In this document: positions 33,761 to 47,658 of the stretch, in pieces
How the letters are laid out: every line of letters starts with the position of its first letter
Position numbering within the stretch: position 1 is the stretch's first letter
Assembly (NCBI GenBank): GCA_947179155.2
Contig: OX359266.1
Coordinates: 47,668,039 to 47,732,038, forward strand
Length of the DNA: 64,000 nucleotides
Source: Hedera helix
Taxonomy: Eukaryota; Streptophyta; Magnoliopsida; Apiales; Araliaceae
Direction: 5' to 3'
The notes under the pieces: model-generated
What the model saw: only the letters and a program-made list of their open reading frames with translations
What the model was told of the DNA's origin: nothing
The model's database searches: none
Program-made: the position numbers and the translations under genes

Positions 33761-36168
33761 GTAGCAAATATTAGTCGCAAGAGAGGATTTCTTAATTCTT
33801 ATAAGCTTCATTCATACTTGCCCATTGTCACAATCACCAACACGATATATATTTACAACCTCTGTACTATTTTCCTTTTCAATTTATTTATTCCTCAAAA
33901 TTTTGAGACATTTAAGTCATTTCTTGCATTGTTGTCTGGTATTCATGACGACTTTTTGTACATGTACTTGCTGAAATGCATCTACCTCAGACAAGCACGA
34001 TATTCCCGTATCGTTCTTTTACTTCTTTCATGTTGTTTTAGCTATATCTTTTCATACACATTCTTAAGTTATTTGCATGTCCGTGACAAAATTTGTCAGT
34101 TGTCCTTGCAGATAACAATCGGCAAATTTCAAAGTGGATCTTTACTGTTCTAATTGTGGAGTGAATGATGGGGCGGCCCCTACAGAGTAGTATGCTGTTA
34201 GAGCTAAGTGTGCCTGTAAGTGGTCCTGCTGGACGTATTATATATCACTAGAGGATTATATATATATTTTTCATAAATTTTGGCTCCAAATTTGACTGCT
34301 CAGCATTTTGCGATGTTACAGTCGAAGAGACGCGGATGACAATAAGAGGAAAATATGTTGCTCTTAGGTAAAAATGTCTATATGCATGGCTCACAATTAT
34401 TTTAGACACCCAAAAAGTTATTTTGCTCGGTCAGCTGTTTCAAATGTTGAACGTGGTTAGACCGACAATAAATCAGGACAAGTACTGAACTATTATTATT
34501 ATATGGGAATATATCCCCTGATTTATGTTCGGCATTGCTCAATGAGGTCTACCTATTAAACTTGGAAAGACAGAGTTCCTTTTACTTCTCTACAGGAAAT
34601 TGGCATGAAATTTCTAATGCCATTATTTATATTTTAAGTAGATTGAATACTGTTATATCATCACTATTATTATATTTCTAGCAAATGGTATTTATGAGAT
34701 GTCTAGAAAATAAAGTTCTTTGTTGTTTCTAATTTTGAAACGAAAGGAAGGAGTATGTTATGGACATTATGCTGTTTGTTAGTTCTTAAACATGTCTATA
34801 GATGAACTTGGAAGTTACTTCTGCCATATAATTCATGGTCATTGTCTCATTCAGGCTTAATCAGCACCCAGTTAATCAGGCAGCTATTGTTGACATTATT
34901 TCTTCCCAAAGTGTGTTTAGTTAATAGCTTAATATAATGTATCGTTTACAATTAGCTTTTGCGTTTAATCAGTGTCATATCCTGATCATTTTATGAATAT
35001 ATTTCTGTCACTTTTCCATTTGTTTTATATTCTTCTACCAAAAGACAGTATTTGGGTGCAGCTGTACCAATAGCATTTGGAGTGGTTTGTATTAGGGCCT
35101 TGACTAATTACAGACATTTTGTATATGTGGCCTTAAGTCATCAGCCACTAAATTTGATTCCCTCACAGCCTTCACTACGGAGTAGGGGGTAGTCTCATCT
35201 GCCCTTTAAATTGCATACTCCCTCCCTTTCACAGAAATAGCCTTATTCGTAAAAATTTCAATTCTAAGAATATATTTTTCTTCCATTTAAACATCCTTAA
35301 ATATAATGAGTATTTGGTTTAGTTGTCGGAGCATGACAGTAAAATTGTGATGTTTAAACTTAAACTTAATAACATTGTGTCATGTTATATTACCAATTTC
35401 TTATTGACCTCTGTTTGTTGAACATTTTTTTTTGTTAACAAATAAAACTCTTCTTATGGGATAAGAGGGCATATTATTATTTTTATTTGTAGGTCATTTT
35501 TCCTCTTTTTTTCTTATTGAAATTTTGAAGCCCTCATTATGAGCACTAAGAAGGGTTTACAGATTGAGTTATATTATGAATTGAAGCAGCTCCTCAAAAG
35601 TTTATACAGTGAAATGTTTGAGACGTGTGCATTAGAATGTACTTAAAACTATCGTTTCTTTTACTTTTTGGTCTGTGAATTTATGATCACCCGAAAATCC
35701 CGCTCAGGTGCAAAAAGTGGAGGTCATATGTAGTGGAGTAGTATATTTTTGAGAGAAGGCTAATATAGTAGTCCATCAACTAGTTCTGGACCCGTAGATA
35801 CCAGCACTAAAATGATTCTCCTCCTTCACTACAAATTTAGAAAAAGTTTTTCCAGTTGTTTTTTGTAATTGGGTACATTGTGAGTACCATTTTTACAGCG
35901 TTTTTAAGATCTATTAACTTTTCTTTTCTACCCCCCACTTGATGCTTCTATTTTCCTCCGTTTGGCATTTGCGTTTATTGGGTATGTGTAGGACTTAAAA
36001 AAAATGAGGACGTTGTTCATCTAAAAGGCTTGCGGAAGGACAGTGTTATAAAGATTCATGTCCAGGCCCCCTAATCCTCTAAATACTTGTGTGCTAGGTG
36101 GGAGGTCCATTGTTGTCGTGATTTGGCTCAGCGCATGCGAGAACTTAGTCCTCTGCCGCATCAATTAC
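33761..36168. other. Intergenic sequence upstream of CKX
   Basis: No gene is supported. A 111-codon frame at 33818-34153 has no family features. GGAAGGAGTA at about 34745 and TACTCCCTCCC at 35217 look like isolated Stowaway-type ends whose partners are not clear. Confidence 0.5.
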
Positions 36169-36399
36169 GTTTGGATCGGAGGAATGAAGGTAGAAATAAA
36201 ATGAATCATTTCTATAAAATGAAAAAAAAAATGTGTTTGATCGCTCCATTGAAATGGAATTTACCATTCTCATTTCTCCTAACTTTATGAATTTTATTTA
36301 TTTTAGGAGAATATGGAATAACTAATTCTAAATAGAATGTAATGAATCATTCTACTCTCCATTTCATTCTCTACTCTGTTACATTCTTTCAATTCAAAC
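36169..36399. mobile_element. MITE related to the one upstream of CKX, copy 2
   Basis: It has the same layout as 33531-33760, with ends GTTTGGATCGG and AATTCAAAC bounded by TTAC and GTAA. Internal words such as TTTCATTCTC and GGAGAATATGGAAT are shared. Clear divergence shows the two copies inserted or duplicated long ago. Confidence 0.7.
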
Positions 36400-38526
36400 G
36401 TAACATAAAGATCTTTTTGAAGCTTCGTAATACTTGAAATGAATTTACCATCCCTTATAAGAGTGATTTTTTGGTATTTTCATGTAAATTTATTATCTCG
36501 TATAGAAAAACGCCCAAGCATCGACTAACTGGCTCAGGCACCAGGCACCCTGTTCGTCGCCTAAGTCTATCTGATTAGATTTAGAACACTTTGGGAAGAA
36601 AACTTCCATATGTGCGATGTCTGTGTAGATAAAATTTCCTGAGCTAGATTCCCGTTTCTTTTCATTACAGCAAGTGTCTCAGCAATAACAGTAAGCGAAT
36701 ACTGTAGTGTGTGCGTGTGTGTGTGTATTTGATAGGAAAATGGAAGGATTAGCTTTTCAAAGATTGTTGGTTCGGATCGATGTGAAAATTGTCTATGGTG
36801 TCACACGTCATGAGAATGAGAAAAATCCAGTAGCTTCATCATTTTTAGTAAGAATGAAAGACATGCAACTTGTTGGGTGCCATGTTCTTTCATTTAATTA
36901 ATCCTTCTAATATTAGAATATATTTTTTATTTGATTGAGCTCCATAAATACGACTTTGTGATAATTAACTATGGTTATTTTAATATTTATATCAACATAC
37001 TAATGATGGCGTTGCTGTCCGAGCTTAGTATAACATGGATTAAACAAGATAATTCCATAGATTTGCGCCTATACTTTCTTTTGGTCACCATCTTTTGCTT
37101 CCCCTAATTTTCTTTTTAAGCTTTCGCTTATATTGGTTGCTTTCTTAACGCTTAATTTGGCTTTATGATTTGAGAGTGAAAATTCTTTCCAGTTGCTTTC
37201 ACAATAGATGTAGTAGTGTCACTATGTCTTTTTTGAAAAAAAGACTCTTATATTGAATCGGAAGAAATGTCTATAAACTTTTTGAGATTTATTTTATTAA
37301 AAAGGCGTTACGGGAAGAATTATTTGAAAGAAGAAGACGCAAAAATCAGGAAAGCTTCTGTTCCTTCTAAAATCACGAAGTCCGGCGTTAATACTGTGTT
37401 TTACAGTGATGAGATGAAAAGAAAAAGTATAAAAAGGGAAGAGATGAGAAAAGATTATAATTTTTCTTTCAATGTTTGTGAATTTTAAAAAGAAAGAAAG
37501 AAAAATATTTTTATTTTTAAACTACACTATTATTATATTACTCGTATATATATAAATATAAAAAATAATATAATTTAATAATATCGGGCTATTAGCTAAA
37601 TTATCTAATATGACTATTGAATATAATACAAGACCAACACAGTCACACATTAACAAGTTCCATCTCATCCCATGCATGTTTTGACGGTGTAAACTCCACT
37701 TTTTGACCGTTCTTATAAAACTTATTTTTTTTATATAATTTTGTTTTTGTAATGAAAATAAAATTTCCTCAAATACAAGCAACATTATACAATTGTAGCC
37801 AGTAGGCTACCCTATCTATAATATAAGAATAATAAGTACTGTTAAAAATATTAAAATATTATTAAAATAAATATAAAAAATTAATAAATATTTATTTATT
37901 CTGTTATCATAAATATTATTTTGATATGATTAATAATCATAACAAATTATATGCAGATACTCCAAAAAAATACCGGTAGTGTAAGAAATTTTATTATTAA
38001 ATCTTAATTAATAATTAAATAGCGATCAAACATTTATATGTGCACCTTTTGTAATCGGAGTGTTGCTTCATGTATGTCTGTGAATGAAAAGCAATCATTG
38101 TAAAAAAAAATTGATATGTAATACAACTACGTAAATATTCTGATATATACACTTCTATTTTTTTTTCATTTCAAAATATAAGATAAATTAATATTAATTT
38201 TATAAAATTTACTATTGAGATAGATAAATTGTTCCTATATATATATAAATATATTTGAAAAGTTAGTATGCAAAATTGTCATATTATTTATTTTACAAAA
38301 TTATTTTTGGTGATATAAAATATCTCACTTTCTCATCCCTCCAAATCCTCCCACTTTTGAGGAGAAAATTTTGAGCCAAAAATTGAATCAATTTTACCTT
38401 CAAATCACTTCTTTTCCTCCATAAAAAAATTCACAAATATGAGATTTGGAGGGATTTTAATTATTTTTCCTTCCCTTTTCTTCAAATAAAAACTTACAAA
38501 CACAGTATAAGACAATATTTTTAGAT
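36400..38526. other. AT-rich intergenic DNA, no gene recognised
   Basis: It contains a short GT run near 36708-36728 and A/T-rich stretches. Open frames of 64-87 codons lack any recognisable domain or splice context. Confidence 0.5.
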
Positions 38527-38884
38527 CTGGACCAATCAGTGGTCGAACGATTATTGAACTGGTAAAGACATAAATACATAAAAAAATATTTTTAATAATT
38601 AATAAAATTTTAAAACATCTAATTTTTTGTAAACTAAAATATAGTGAAATTAAGTTACAATATTACTAAAAATATTTAAATTTAAAAATAATTTTTTTTT
38701 TGTAACAAAAAAGTATTTTAAAATTAATTCACGATGTCAACTTAACCAATTTTATAGATTAAACCACCGGTTCGATCGGTGGTCAATTGATTCAAATTTA
38801 ATTTTGCTCGATTTAATTAAAAAATAATTTTTTGAGTTAAATTAGATCTGAGGGTTGATTGATTTCAATTTTTACTGATTGGAC
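38527..38884. mobile_element. Possible MITE with GGWCCAATCAGT ends
   Basis: GGACCAATCAGTGG at about 38529 and ACTGATTGGACC at 38872-38883 are inverted copies with one mismatch, about 355 bp apart. An internal CACCGGTTCGATCGGTGG hairpin lies near 38764. No clear target duplication was found, so the call is tentative. Confidence 0.4.
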
Positions 38885-39930
38885 CGTTAATACCCTTGGT
38901 ATAAGGAATCATCGAAGGTGGTCTTAACATTTCCTTGAATAGTGGAGCAGCCAGAGATTTTCTTCTTCTATGTACAAGCGTCAGTGAGAGTATTTGAGGA
39001 ATAACACATGGACCAAAAAGTCCACCCACCACTTGTAGTGTGATTGAAATTATCTCTAGCTAACGTAGGATACCCACCCACTAATTGGAAGAAGAAATAA
39101 CAAAAGTTAGACCAAAAAATATATATATCTGTCTCACAGAGAATTTTATTTATTTTCAATTTTGTAAATATTAAGACTGTATTTTTGTTCAGTGTTCATT
39201 CAAATTTTATTATTTTTTTTTTGACAAAGTCTAGGAATAATAACAAGGAATATATTTTACTAATAAATTAATCAAATTACAAAAACACTAGATCGAGGTG
39301 AGACATCCTCCTCTTTTAAATTAAAACTCAAAACTTGAGAATATATAGATTTATATAAAAAATAGACTTGTATAATTTTTTAACACTAGTAATGAAAAAA
39401 AGACCGTCGTAAAATAATTAGTTGTTAGTTTAGTAATTATTGCATAGTAATAAAATTGTAATGACAAACTTTAGAATATTATCTCATTTTATATTACCAT
39501 CAATAAAAAGAGTACTTTTTTATAGAATAATTTCTTTCTTTGACAAATAGATTTTTATTTTTTTTGGTGAAAATAGAGAGTATCAACCATTTAAGACCTA
39601 CATTTCTTTATATAGTTCTTGATAGGTATTCATAACTAAAGAGAATACCTATGAGTACAAACGTGAACACTACATGTTGGTAGGAGTATATATTATATGA
39701 TATGGAATTAATCTTCTTCCTTTTTTTTAAAGGTGGAATTGAGGCCTAAAGACCTAACTAACGAGAATATTTAAAACAGTACGATCATAAGGTAGTTGGG
39801 AGTTCAATTGAAGGATTTATACTACAATTTATTTCAAAACAAGAGTAATATCTTATATTTTCATTTCAATTCTTTGTACTATAAAATTTTCATTTATTTG
39901 TAACATATTATAACTTTAATATAATATTTT
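38885..39930. other. AT-rich intergenic DNA, nothing recognised
   Basis: There is no coding, RNA or repeat structure beyond simple A/T runs. Confidence 0.5.
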
Positions 39931-39936
39931 TATATA

Positions 39937-40072
39937 GGGTTGTAAACATATATTTTCAGATGTGAATATAGATATATCCGTATTCGTATTCAAAAATAAA
40001 TTTTAATATCCGTATCCGTATCCATATTCATAAATAAATTTTTATATCTGTATTTGTATCCGTATCCGTATC

Positions 40073-40113
<41 letters not shown>

Positions 40114-40688
40114 ATATAATTAAATATTCGTATTCGTATTCGGCGAATAATATTCGAATATGAATATTATCCTTATCTATTTTGTACAATATAATATAAA
40201 TAAATATATCAAATATCCTTATATTCTTATCCACATCCGTTCAAAACAATTTTTTTTAAAATTCTTGTATAATGTTAAATTAATAACTAAAAAAATATTC
40301 ACTTAATCAACTAATAATTAAAAATGATGTATAATCAATCAAATAAAATAATAAAATTAGATATAATATTAATATATACTTTTTTGTATGTCGTATATCA
40401 TTAAATAGCCGTCAGAGATGTATAATTAATTGATGTTAATATTTTATATAATGTATACCAATATTAAAGGAGAGATTTGTATATGTATATATTAACATTT
40501 ATTCAACAATATATATATATAGCTATTAACGGATATGCATAGTTTTAATTGTATCTGCCTTGAACGGATATAGATACAAATAATATTTATTTTAACACGG
40601 ATACAAATAATATCTGTTTTAACCAGAATATAAATACAAAATTTTAAAATAAATATCAAATATTTCAAACTCCATTTACGTTCCTATT
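39937..40688. mobile_element. hAT-like MITE with GTATCCGTATCC-type repeats
   Basis: The left end AGGGTTGTAAAC and right end GTTCCT after ATTTAC are near-inverted. Flanks ATTTTTAT and ATTTTCAT are close to an 8-bp duplication. The interior has TATCCGTATCCG words and a TA run (40074-40107). Related sequence recurs at 44940-45080 and 45355-45600. The superfamily assignment is an inference from end and duplication length. Confidence 0.45.
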
Positions 40689-40912
40689 TTCATGATTTGT
40701 AACATATTACGACTTCAATAACTTTAGCCAAGCATGGGGTTACGGGGGATCTTGAATAAAGGTACAAAATCATGGGTTCCACTAATGTTAAATTAATAAC
40801 TAAAAAAATATTTATTTAATTAATTTATGATTAAAAATGATATGTAACTAATTAAATAAAATAATAAAAATATATAATAAATTCATGTTAATACTTTCAT
40901 ATAATGTATACC

Positions 40913-40913
<1 letters not shown>

Positions 40914-40981
<68 letters not shown>
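40914..40981. repeat. (TA)n microsatellite
   Basis: An almost pure TA run of about 68 bp. Similar long runs lie at about 43036-43069, 44876-44926, 47578-47655, 49542-49606 and 60881-60921. Confidence 0.95.
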
Positions 40982-40984
<3 letters not shown>

Positions 40985-41039
40985 GAAACAAGCTGCTAAC
41001 TAAATTAACAAGTGTTTTTTTCTCTTTTTGTACCGCTAC

Positions 41040-41410
41040 CAAAGTACCGATTGCAAAAATAAAAATAAATAAATAAATATATAAGGCACTAACATAGTTA
41101 ACGGGTGGAGAATGAATTTATTTTTTTTCCTTTTTTTTTCAAAATACCAATTGGCAAAAAAAAATAAAAAATTCATTATATACAACCCGTTAACATAGTT
41201 AACAGGTGGAGATTTTTTATTTCTTTTTTCTTTTTTTTCTTTTTCAAAGTACAAAAAAAAATTATTCATTATATACAACCCACTAACATAGTTAATGGAT
41301 GGAGATTTTTTTTTCTTCCAAAGTACCAAAAAAAAATTAAATCATTATATACAACCCGCTAACATAGTTAACAGGTGAAGATTTTATTTTTTTCCAAAGT
41401 ACCAATTTAA
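41040..41410. repeat. AACATAGTTAACRGGTGGAG tandem repeat
   Basis: There are four copies of an 80-110-bp unit containing AACATAGTTAACAGGTGGAG and ATTCATTATATACAACCC, spaced by variable T runs. Open frames across it are repeat artefacts. Confidence 0.75.
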
Positions 41411-43023
41411 AAATTGAACGCCAAATTTTATATAAATTTCAAATCTATAAAATTGCATATGTGTATTTAATTTCAATTTCAAAACTTGATTAGTTAACCA
41501 CTACTATAATTTATTTGCCAGTTGAGAAACTAGCTCCGTTAATTATGTTCTCAGACTACTTTATATTCAACGGTAATTAATAGAATTGATTTTCTACTTT
41601 TATTTAAAGGATAATTATTGATGAACTAGATCCTCTATACAAAAAGAACATGCATGAGTATGTCTACCTATGTATTTGGGTTTAAGAAAACTCTTTTAAT
41701 TATAAGATCGGCTGAACACAATTAGTATCATGAATGGGGGGACCTACTACTTTTAAGAGGTTTTTTATGATATTAAAATGTTAATTTTTTAGTATTTTAA
41801 ACATTAATAAGCCTAAACAAAGACTGTAATTATATAGTGTTACCTCGACATGCAACCATATGTTATGTTTAATTGAGTATTTAGCTTTTAAAGAGTTATG
41901 AAGCCAATGAATGAAAAGTCGGCATTTGGAAGCTAAGAAAGTTAAGAATAATAATATTATTAGTAAGATAATCAGTGTCAGTTTATCTAGTAAATACTCC
42001 CTCCATCCTCACCCAGACCTTTTTATTTTATTTTACTTTTTTTTGTGTGGACAAAATTTAATTTTCATTGTCAAATTGATCATTTTTAAAATTAAAAAAT
42101 TATCATCTTTATGTAGATTATCAAAATTACAAACCTTGAGCTTAGTAACAAATTCTTTATTGTAATTATCAACTCTTTGCCAATATTTTAAAATTGAGTA
42201 ATAATTTAGGAAATTGATATTTTTCCAAGTAAATTTGATATTTTCACAAGTGAGTCTCATTTGATCTTCTGAAAATATCAAATTAGCTTATGAAAATATC
42301 AATTCCATATGGAAATTAATATTTTCACAAGTTAATTTGATATTTTCACTAATGGGTCTCATTTAATCTTATAAAAATATCAAATTAACTTGTAAAATTA
42401 TCAATTCTCATAAGTCATAATGTATTAAGTTAAAAGAATAATCAACTTAATTTTTAAATCAATTATTGCCAAATAAAGTGCCACAAAAAGAATACTAAGC
42501 ATTAGGACTTTACAGGCATGTATTGATGCGTATGTTAATATAATAACCTAGATAGCTAACTCTGCCAAAATATAGGATATCATGTGATTGTGTATATAGA
42601 AGAGATTAATATATGGTATCACGTTCCCTCCTCAATAACATTCTACTCTAATCATGTCCATTTGTCTCTCCTAACTTTCCAGAGTGGCTGCTTAATTTCT
42701 TCATTAGGCTCCTTGTTATTGTCAAATTAATTTTAATTTTTTATAATATATTCTCTCTATTTTATATTATTTGGTTGTTGTTGACTTTTTAAAATAAATT
42801 TAAGAGATTTTTAAACTCAAAATTGACATATATTCTTTTAATTTTAATCAATATAATAATAAATATTATAATCTATCTAAACATTACTACTCATTGTAAG
42901 TTTTATTATTTTTTTAATTTTTAATGAGTTATCTTAATTTTAAGTTTGAAAATATTTTAAATTAATTTTTTTAAATTAATAATGATCATATAATTTGAAA
43001 TAGATATCCCGACATATACATAC

Positions 43024-43070
<47 letters not shown>

Positions 43071-43073
43071 TGT

Positions 43074-43516
43074 GTTGGGATATAATTTATTGAGCCTTAC
43101 ATTTTAACTTTGGGCAAAAGATTATTTTATGTAGGAATTGGGCTGAGTTGTTTTTATCCATCCTGATGGACTTAGCTATGGGTTGACACATTCTAATATT
43201 CCTATCCATTGGATAGTTTGGGTGAGTGGATGAAGATGTCATGTTTCCACTCATAGAAAGGTGATGGGACTTTTGGCGGTGCATTGATGAATATATACAC
43301 AAAATCTCACAAACTATCAAATATCTTACATTCATTTTAACATATTTTTTTAGTTCTTCATTGTGACGTTAATCACCTGTACTTATTCTTACACCGGAGC
43401 ACCCCCGGAAGACTCAAATTGTGACTGATCTCTGGGGTGTTTAACGTGTTTAACGGTTTGTTAAGTGTGCAGATATTTTGTTATCAAGTGATTTCGGCAA
43501 GAGAAATAATTTGGCG

Positions 43517-43517
<1 letters not shown>
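43074..43517. mobile_element. Possible old solo LTR, present in both duplicate copies
   Basis: The sequence begins TGTTGGGATATAATTT and ends TTTGGCGTCA, with TA repeats outside both ends. Its counterpart in the right copy spans about 47655-48094. Presence in both copies means it predates the duplication. Without a clean target duplication the call is weak. Confidence 0.35.
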
Positions 43518-43550
<33 letters not shown>

Positions 43551-44159
43551 ACAGTATAAAATATGAGCATATATATATTGACAGTATAAAATATGAGCTG
43601 GAAGTCAATTTATTTATGAGAGATTGTGCTCTTGTGATGATTTCTTGATCGATGTAAACCTAAAGTGTAATAATTATGTGAGTTCCGCTCTTAATATATA
43701 AAAAAAAATAAAAAAAAATCAGTTCACATAATTTGTACAAGAGTATTACTATACACATAATAATTAAGAATCTGCATAGTTTATATATATATATATATAT
43801 AGTATCAGTTAATGTACTACATATGAAGGATTAATATCATTGACAAACATGCATCTATACATTTTTTAAACCGTCCTCGTAAGATTCTAAATCTAGGGTT
43901 CACTGCTCACCTCACCAATAATAAATGAATAGAAAAAAGGAAGCTAGTATATGTTGCTAGTGGAAGAGACAGGATATGATTGCCAGAAAGTAGAGCAATT
44001 TGCTAGGTGTAGATTTCCAATTCTGGGGCGTAGATGGCATCTAGCTAATGTTAATCTGATTACTACTTATTAGCAATATATCACAGCTAAGAATTTCTAG
44101 CAACTATTACTAGTACCAAAAAGGAATTTAATTTAGGGGAAACAAGAAGAGACATGAAG

Positions 44160-44530
44160 GGGACTGGAAAAAGTTAGTTAATGCATGCCCTGGCCTTGAG
44201 AATCATGCAACGACAGTTAGATGAATATTATTTGCCAAAGAAAATCAAACATGTGTCTCCATACCACCATCCCTGATTCTCTGGGCCTAGATCCACTGCT
44301 CGACACCTCCGAATTTTACATGCATTTTCCAATTTAGGGACTTTTGTTATAGTATATATATGTAATCCACCATTATTAACAAACAGCACTCACCTTATCT
44401 CTTTATAAAAGATCAAGTACAAGTATAAAAGTTAAAACTACTGTACGTATTGTATTTTCATTGAGATAGATAATTCAGTTGTCGTCAAGTTTCACGAGTA
44501 CGAGTTTTTTTTAGAAATTATGGAAAGAGA
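44160..44530. other. Conserved non-coding block, left copy
   Basis: This block matches 52600-52960 with few changes, clearly more similar than neighbouring parts of the duplication. A TTTATAAAAGATC word near 44401 could be a TATA element on the plus strand. No open frame follows, so its role is unknown. Confidence 0.45.
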
Positions 44531-44873
44531 ATGTGTCGGTCTAGGGTTTATTATTGAATATTTATTATCCAACTTTATATTATTATTTCGGAATTTTCCT
44601 CTTCTTTCTGTAATTAGTGTTTCACTGGTGGAATGAAATCCATCTATATATATATATATATACAGAGAGAGAGAGAGAGAGAGAGAACAAGGAACATGAA
44701 AAGTTTTTAAGAAGTTTACAGTGAAAGAAAGCAGCAGCATATTATTTCAATCAATTAGCAACAGACCAAATCTGAGTATATACGATTCAATCTTGAAGGC
44801 CCAACCGAATCTAAAAAAAAATCATATCAAATTTCGCTACTAATTTGTAATGTATCAAAACAAACTTGTTTCA

Positions 44874-44930
<57 letters not shown>

Positions 44931-45404
44931 TTACTGATATAACTATTAACGATATGAATATGCATATAAATATGGATAATATTTATTTTGACACGAATAC
45001 AAATAATATCTGTTTTAACACGAATATAAATACAAATTATTAAGTTGAATATCGAATCCATTTACAATCCTATTTTCATGTTTTGTAACATATTACGACT
45101 TCAATGACTTTAGCCAAGCATGGGGTTGCGGGGGATCTTGAATGAAAGTACAAAATCACGGGTTCCACTAATGTAAAATTAATAATTAAAAAAATATTTA
45201 TTTAATTAATTTATAATTAAAAATGATATATAATTAATTAAATAAAATAATAAATTATATATAATTTTTTTATATCGTATATCATTAAATAGCCGTAAAA
45301 ATATATAATTAATTGATATTAATACTTTCATATCATGTATACCAATATATATACGTATGTGTCTATTGATATTACTGATAGTCGAATACGGTTATAAACG
45401 GATA

Positions 45405-45410
<6 letters not shown>

Positions 45411-45487
<77 letters not shown>
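45411..45487. repeat. Compound (TA)n(TG)n microsatellite
   Basis: About 17 TA units pass directly into about 21 TG units. It lies within a block related to the hAT-like element. Confidence 0.95.
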
Positions 45488-45490
<3 letters not shown>

Positions 45491-47575
45491 GAATGAACAT
45501 GAATACGGACAATATTTCATTTTAACACGAATATTAATAATATTTGTTTTAACCTGAATATAAATATAAAATTTTAAAATAAATATTTAATATTTCAGAT
45601 TTTATTTATAATTTTTTTTTCTTTTCATCTTTACTAATAAATTACGACTTTAATGACTTTAGCCTAGCATGGGGTTTTGGGGTCTTGAAGAAAATTACAA
45701 AATGAGAACGCATTCCACGTGTCAGTAAAAAATTCAATACAATTGCGACAACATGGTTGTGACAGTTCCTTAACAGGAAGGAGGATTCATATCTAGGGTA
45801 GTGGGTTAATTTCATGATATGATAGCTAGGGAAATGGAATAAAAAGAGTAGCATGAGGATCTTAACCAAAGGGTGCTGTACAAAAATAGCAGTCCTTATC
45901 TATTCTTTTATTGTTTTCCCTCTTTCATTTACATTCTCCTCTAAATTTTGTCCATTTCGTATTACCATCTACCAAGTGCCTACTGCTCTTGCCTTTTCAT
46001 TCCACTTCTTCTCTTCTTATTTTGTACTACGCCCTTAGTGTCTTCTTTTAATATGTAATTTAGCCCCCAATAACATATTACGTCCTAAAAATTTTAAAGA
46101 ACATTTGTTATAGCTCATTTAAAATAGTCACTTTAAGTATTGGATAATATGAGTCAATTATCTTAATAAATTATGTGTGTTACATTGTTAATCTATATTT
46201 CTAATAATCTCATACTCGATAAAGTGTTAAGATTCCCACTTGAAGTGGGTATCAAGATAACCAAAAATTATAAAAAGTTTATCAAACAAATACCCATATA
46301 TCAAACACACTCTTCTTTATTTTAATAATTTGGACATAAATATTCTAATTTGGCCTTATTCATCTTGTTTTGTTGTTTATTATTGTTAGTTTAATTTATT
46401 ATTGTGCTTAAATTGATTTAATTTATTTATGTATTAATATTAAATATGCTATGAACTATTGCTTTACAAAAGTAATATATAAAACTTTAGATATGATTTA
46501 TTAGAACTATTAAATTAACTAGTTGGACAGTATTTTGGGTGCTTAATTTTATTTTACAAAAAAAATACTAGTAAATTATTTGACATAAATTAGTATATGG
46601 GGCATATTAGTAAAAGGCGAATATTAAAAAATATATATACCCAATAATATTGAATTCGTACCAAACACTCACTAGAGCTATTATCAGTAATCAAATAACT
46701 TATGCCAAACATAATTAATAAGATATGACCAATTTCTATTATCATTAATTAATCAAATACTCGGTAATTAATCTGAATTTCTGTAAGTATCTTACATGAC
46801 TTGTAAAAACACCCTCTTAACGTTATGTTTGACAATTCAATTTCAAAAAGATGCTAAAATGATGAAGGAAAGGTAAAAAATGAACTCCAAATTTTATATA
46901 AATTTCAAACCTATAAAATTGCATATGTGGATTTAATTTCAATTTCAAATTCTTTATTGCAATTATCAACTCTTTGCCAATATTTTGAAATTGTGTAATA
47001 ATTTATTAAGTTAAAAGAATAATCAACTTAATTTTTAAATCAATTATTGCCAAATAAAGTGCTACAAAAAGAGTATTAAGCATTAGGACTTTACAGGCAT
47101 GTATTGATGCGTATGTTAATATAATAACCTAGATAGCTTACTCTGCCAAATATATGATATCATGTGATTGTATATATAGAAGAGATTAATAATATATGGT
47201 ATCATGTTCCCTCCTCAATAACATTCTACTCTAATCATGTCCATTTGCCTCTCAACTTTTCAGAGTGGCTACTCAATTTCGTCATTAGGCTAATTGTTAT
47301 TGTCAAATTAATTTTAATTTCTTCTAACATATTCTCTCTATTTTATATTATTGAGTTATTGTTGATTTTTTAAAATAAATTTAAGAGATTTTTAAACTCA
47401 AAATTGACATATATTCTTTTAATTTTAATCAATTTAATAATAAATATTATAATCTATCTAAAAATTACTACTCATTGTAAGTTTTATTATTTTTTAATTT
47501 TTAATAAGTCATCTTAATTTTAAGTTTGAAAATATTTTAAATTAATAATGATCATATAATTTGAAATAGATAAAG

Positions 47576-47577
<2 letters not shown>

Positions 47578-47655
<78 letters not shown>
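47578..47655. repeat. (TA)n microsatellite
   Basis: A TA run of about 78 bp, adjacent to the right-copy version of the possible solo LTR. Confidence 0.95.

Positions 47656-47658
<3 letters not shown>

Larger units (their letters stand above)
40490..44878. repeat. Tandem segmental duplication, left copy
   Basis: Collinear blocks match the right copy: 40530-40830 with 44970-45220; 41428-41480 with 46888-46945; 42150-43600 with 46950-48140; 43600-43865 with 51690-52180; 43885-44875 with 52350-53330. The boundary between copies lies at a TA microsatellite. No gene is found in either copy. Confidence 0.75.

Noticed and set aside
33818..34153. 111-codon frame upstream of CKX
   Set aside because: Hydrophobic, low-complexity composition typical of AT-rich DNA, with no homologous feature or splice context.
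40028..40234. Frames of repeated Tyr-Ile and Asp-Thr residues
   Set aside because: Translations of TA and TATCCG repeats.
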